Part shown: positions 5,614 to 6,653 of the stretch, piece by piece
Numbering within the stretch: position 1 is the first letter of the stretch
Layout: every line of letters begins with the position of its first letter
Source: UBA8337 sp965657665
Lineage (GTDB): Bacteria > Pseudomonadota > Alphaproteobacteria > RS24
Direction of reading: 5' to 3'
NCBI GenBank assembly: GCA_965657665.1
Contig: CBFHPF010000078.1
Coordinates: forward strand, 1 to 6,653
DNA length: 6,653 nt
Program-made: the position numbers and the translations under genes
The notes under the pieces: generated by a model
The model's input: the letters and a program-made list of their open reading frames with translations, nothing else
Database searches by the model: none
What the model was told of the DNA's origin: nothing

Positions 5614-6653
5614 ATGAGCCTTTATACAGCTTTGCGCCCTTTGCTTTTCACCCTACCGCCCGAGACAGCGCATAAATTAACCTTGCGCGGCTTGTCGATG
5701 TTGGGGCATTTCGGTTCACCGCGGGCTGACGATCATTTATTGGCGCAGCAGATTTTCGGCCTGACATTCGACAATCCGTTAGGCATGGCCGCCGGTTTTG
5801 ACAAGGATGGCGAGGCGATGAAGGGCGTTCATAATATCGGTTTCGGCTTTACCGAAATCGGCACGCTGACCCCGTTGCCGCAAGCGGGTAATCCGCAGCC
5901 GCGTGTGTTTCGCTTGCCGCAACAAGAAGCGCTTATCAATCGTTTGGGCTTTAACAATCGCGGACAAATTGATGCGCTGCATCGGCTGGAAATTTTGCGC
6001 GCCCGTCCGCATGGGGTGCATCGCCCTATCGGGGTTAATATCGGGGCCAATAAAGAAGCCGAAGACCGCATTGCGGATTATGAGAAAGGCGCGGCGCGTT
6101 TCGCCGCTTTGGCTGATTATCTGACAGTGAATATCTCATCGCCCAACACGCCGGGCTTGCGCGATTTGCAAGGCGGCGAGGCGGTGGTTGAGATTATGCA
6201 GCGTGTGCGGGCAGCCGCGCCCGATACGCCGATAGTGGTCAAAATCGCGCCCGATTTGGATATTTCTCAGGCGGCTGAAATCGGCGTTTTGGCGATGGCG
6301 CATAATATTGACGGGCTGATTATTTCAAACACAACCTTGCAGCGCGATGGTGTGGCGGGGTTGCGCCATGGCGATGAAGCCGGCGGCCTGTCAGGCCAGC
6401 CGGTCTATGATTTATCAACTGAAATGTTAGCCGAGGTTTATGCCGCGACCCAAGGCAAGCTGACTTTGTTTGGTGTCGGTGGCGTGTCCAGCGGGGCGCA
6501 GGCTTATGGCAAAATTCGCGCCGGTGCCAGTTTGGTGCAGCTTTATACCGGACTGGTTTATCAAGGGCCCGGTCTGGTGGGGCGCATGAAGCGCGAGCTT
6601 TTGGACTTGCTGCGCGCCGACGGGTTTTCGTCGATAAGTGAAGCGGTCGGCAC
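5614..6653 (+). CDS. pyrD: Dihydroorotate dehydrogenase (quinone), class 2, lacking its last few codons
   Basis: The frame from ATG 5614 is open to the window edge (346 codons), so only the extreme C-terminus is missing; class 2 enzymes are usually about 335-365 residues. PyrD oxidises dihydroorotate to orotate, passing electrons through FMN to quinone, in de novo pyrimidine synthesis. The N-terminal extension (1-32, LYTALRPLLFTLPPETAHKL) is the membrane-associating, quinone-tunnel part that marks class 2. The barrel has NPLGMAAGFDKDG (54-66, with Lys64), INRLGFNNRG (108-117), VNIGANKE (141-148), NISSPNTPGLR (173-183) with Ser176 in the place of the E. coli catalytic Ser175, VVKIAPD (208-214, Lys210), ISNTT (237-241) and the FMN-phosphate sites GVGGVSSG (287-294) and LVQLYTGLVYQGP (307-319). 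All expected catalytic residues are present. It starts 1 bp after the DUF952 stop. Confidence 0.97.
   Translation, partial: MSLYTALRPLLFTLPPETAHKLTLRGLSMLGHFGSPRADDHLLAQQIFGLTFDNPLGMAAGFDKDGEAMKGVHNIGFGFTEIGTLTPLPQAGNPQPRVFRLPQQEALINRLGFNNRGQIDALHRLEILRARPHGVHRPIGVNIGANKEAEDRIADYEKGAARFAALADYLTVNISSPNTPGLRDLQGGEAVVEIMQRVRAAAPDTPIVVKIAPDLDISQAAEIGVLAMAHNIDGLIISNTTLQRDGVAGLRHGDEAGGLSGQPVYDLSTEMLAEVYAATQGKLTLFGVGGVSSGAQAYGKIRAGASLVQLYTGLVYQGPGLVGRMKRELLDLLRADGFSSISEAVG

Noticed and set aside
1..6653. CRISPR arrays, transposases, phage or defence genes
   Set aside because: No regularly spaced repeats, IS ends or recognisable proteins of these kinds were seen on either strand.

Overview
The window reads as ordinary chromosome of an alphaproteobacterium of intermediate GC. 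The pointers are a class I (archaeal-type) lysyl-tRNA synthetase, a DUF952 gene directly ahead of a class 2 pyrD, a TerB-like protein of the form common in Alphaproteobacteria, and a tRNA-Gly(CCC) with an encoded CCA. The genus cannot be named from the sequence alone.

Layout, left to right. Positions 1-473 hold the 3' end of an FMN-dependent alpha-hydroxy-acid (L-lactate type) dehydrogenase gene. Its stop codon lies inside a likely promoter for the tRNA-Gly(CCC) at 500-573. The tRNA 3' end is followed by two further copies of a 9-bp unit. A block of three minus-strand genes comes next: a TerB-like protein (3486-3064), a fatty-acid-hydroxylase/sterol-desaturase family membrane protein (3067-2258, 4-bp overlap with the TerB-like gene), and a membrane family 2 glycosyltransferase (2197-539). 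The glycosyltransferase frame runs through the 9-bp repeats and stops inside the tRNA on the opposite strand. From a divergent intergenic region at about 3487-3620 a plus-strand block begins: lysS (class I), a DUF952 gene, and pyrD. The pyrD frame is open to the window end and lacks only its last few residues.

The plus-strand block is housekeeping: tRNA charging and the quinone-linked step of pyrimidine synthesis. It is spaced closely enough (21 bp, then 1 bp) to be one transcript. The minus-strand block joins a diiron lipid hydroxylase to a lipid- or polysaccharide-type glycosyltransferase, so a role in envelope lipid or glycan modification is a reasonable but unproven inference.

I found no CRISPR array, transposase, phage gene or defence system, and nothing that clearly amounts to a new system. 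The points most worth a second look are the tRNA/glycosyltransferase 3' overlap with its 9-bp repeats, a 6-residue in-frame insertion in LysRS flanked by an 8-bp direct repeat, and a 12-bp triplicate repeat in the glycosyltransferase N-terminus.
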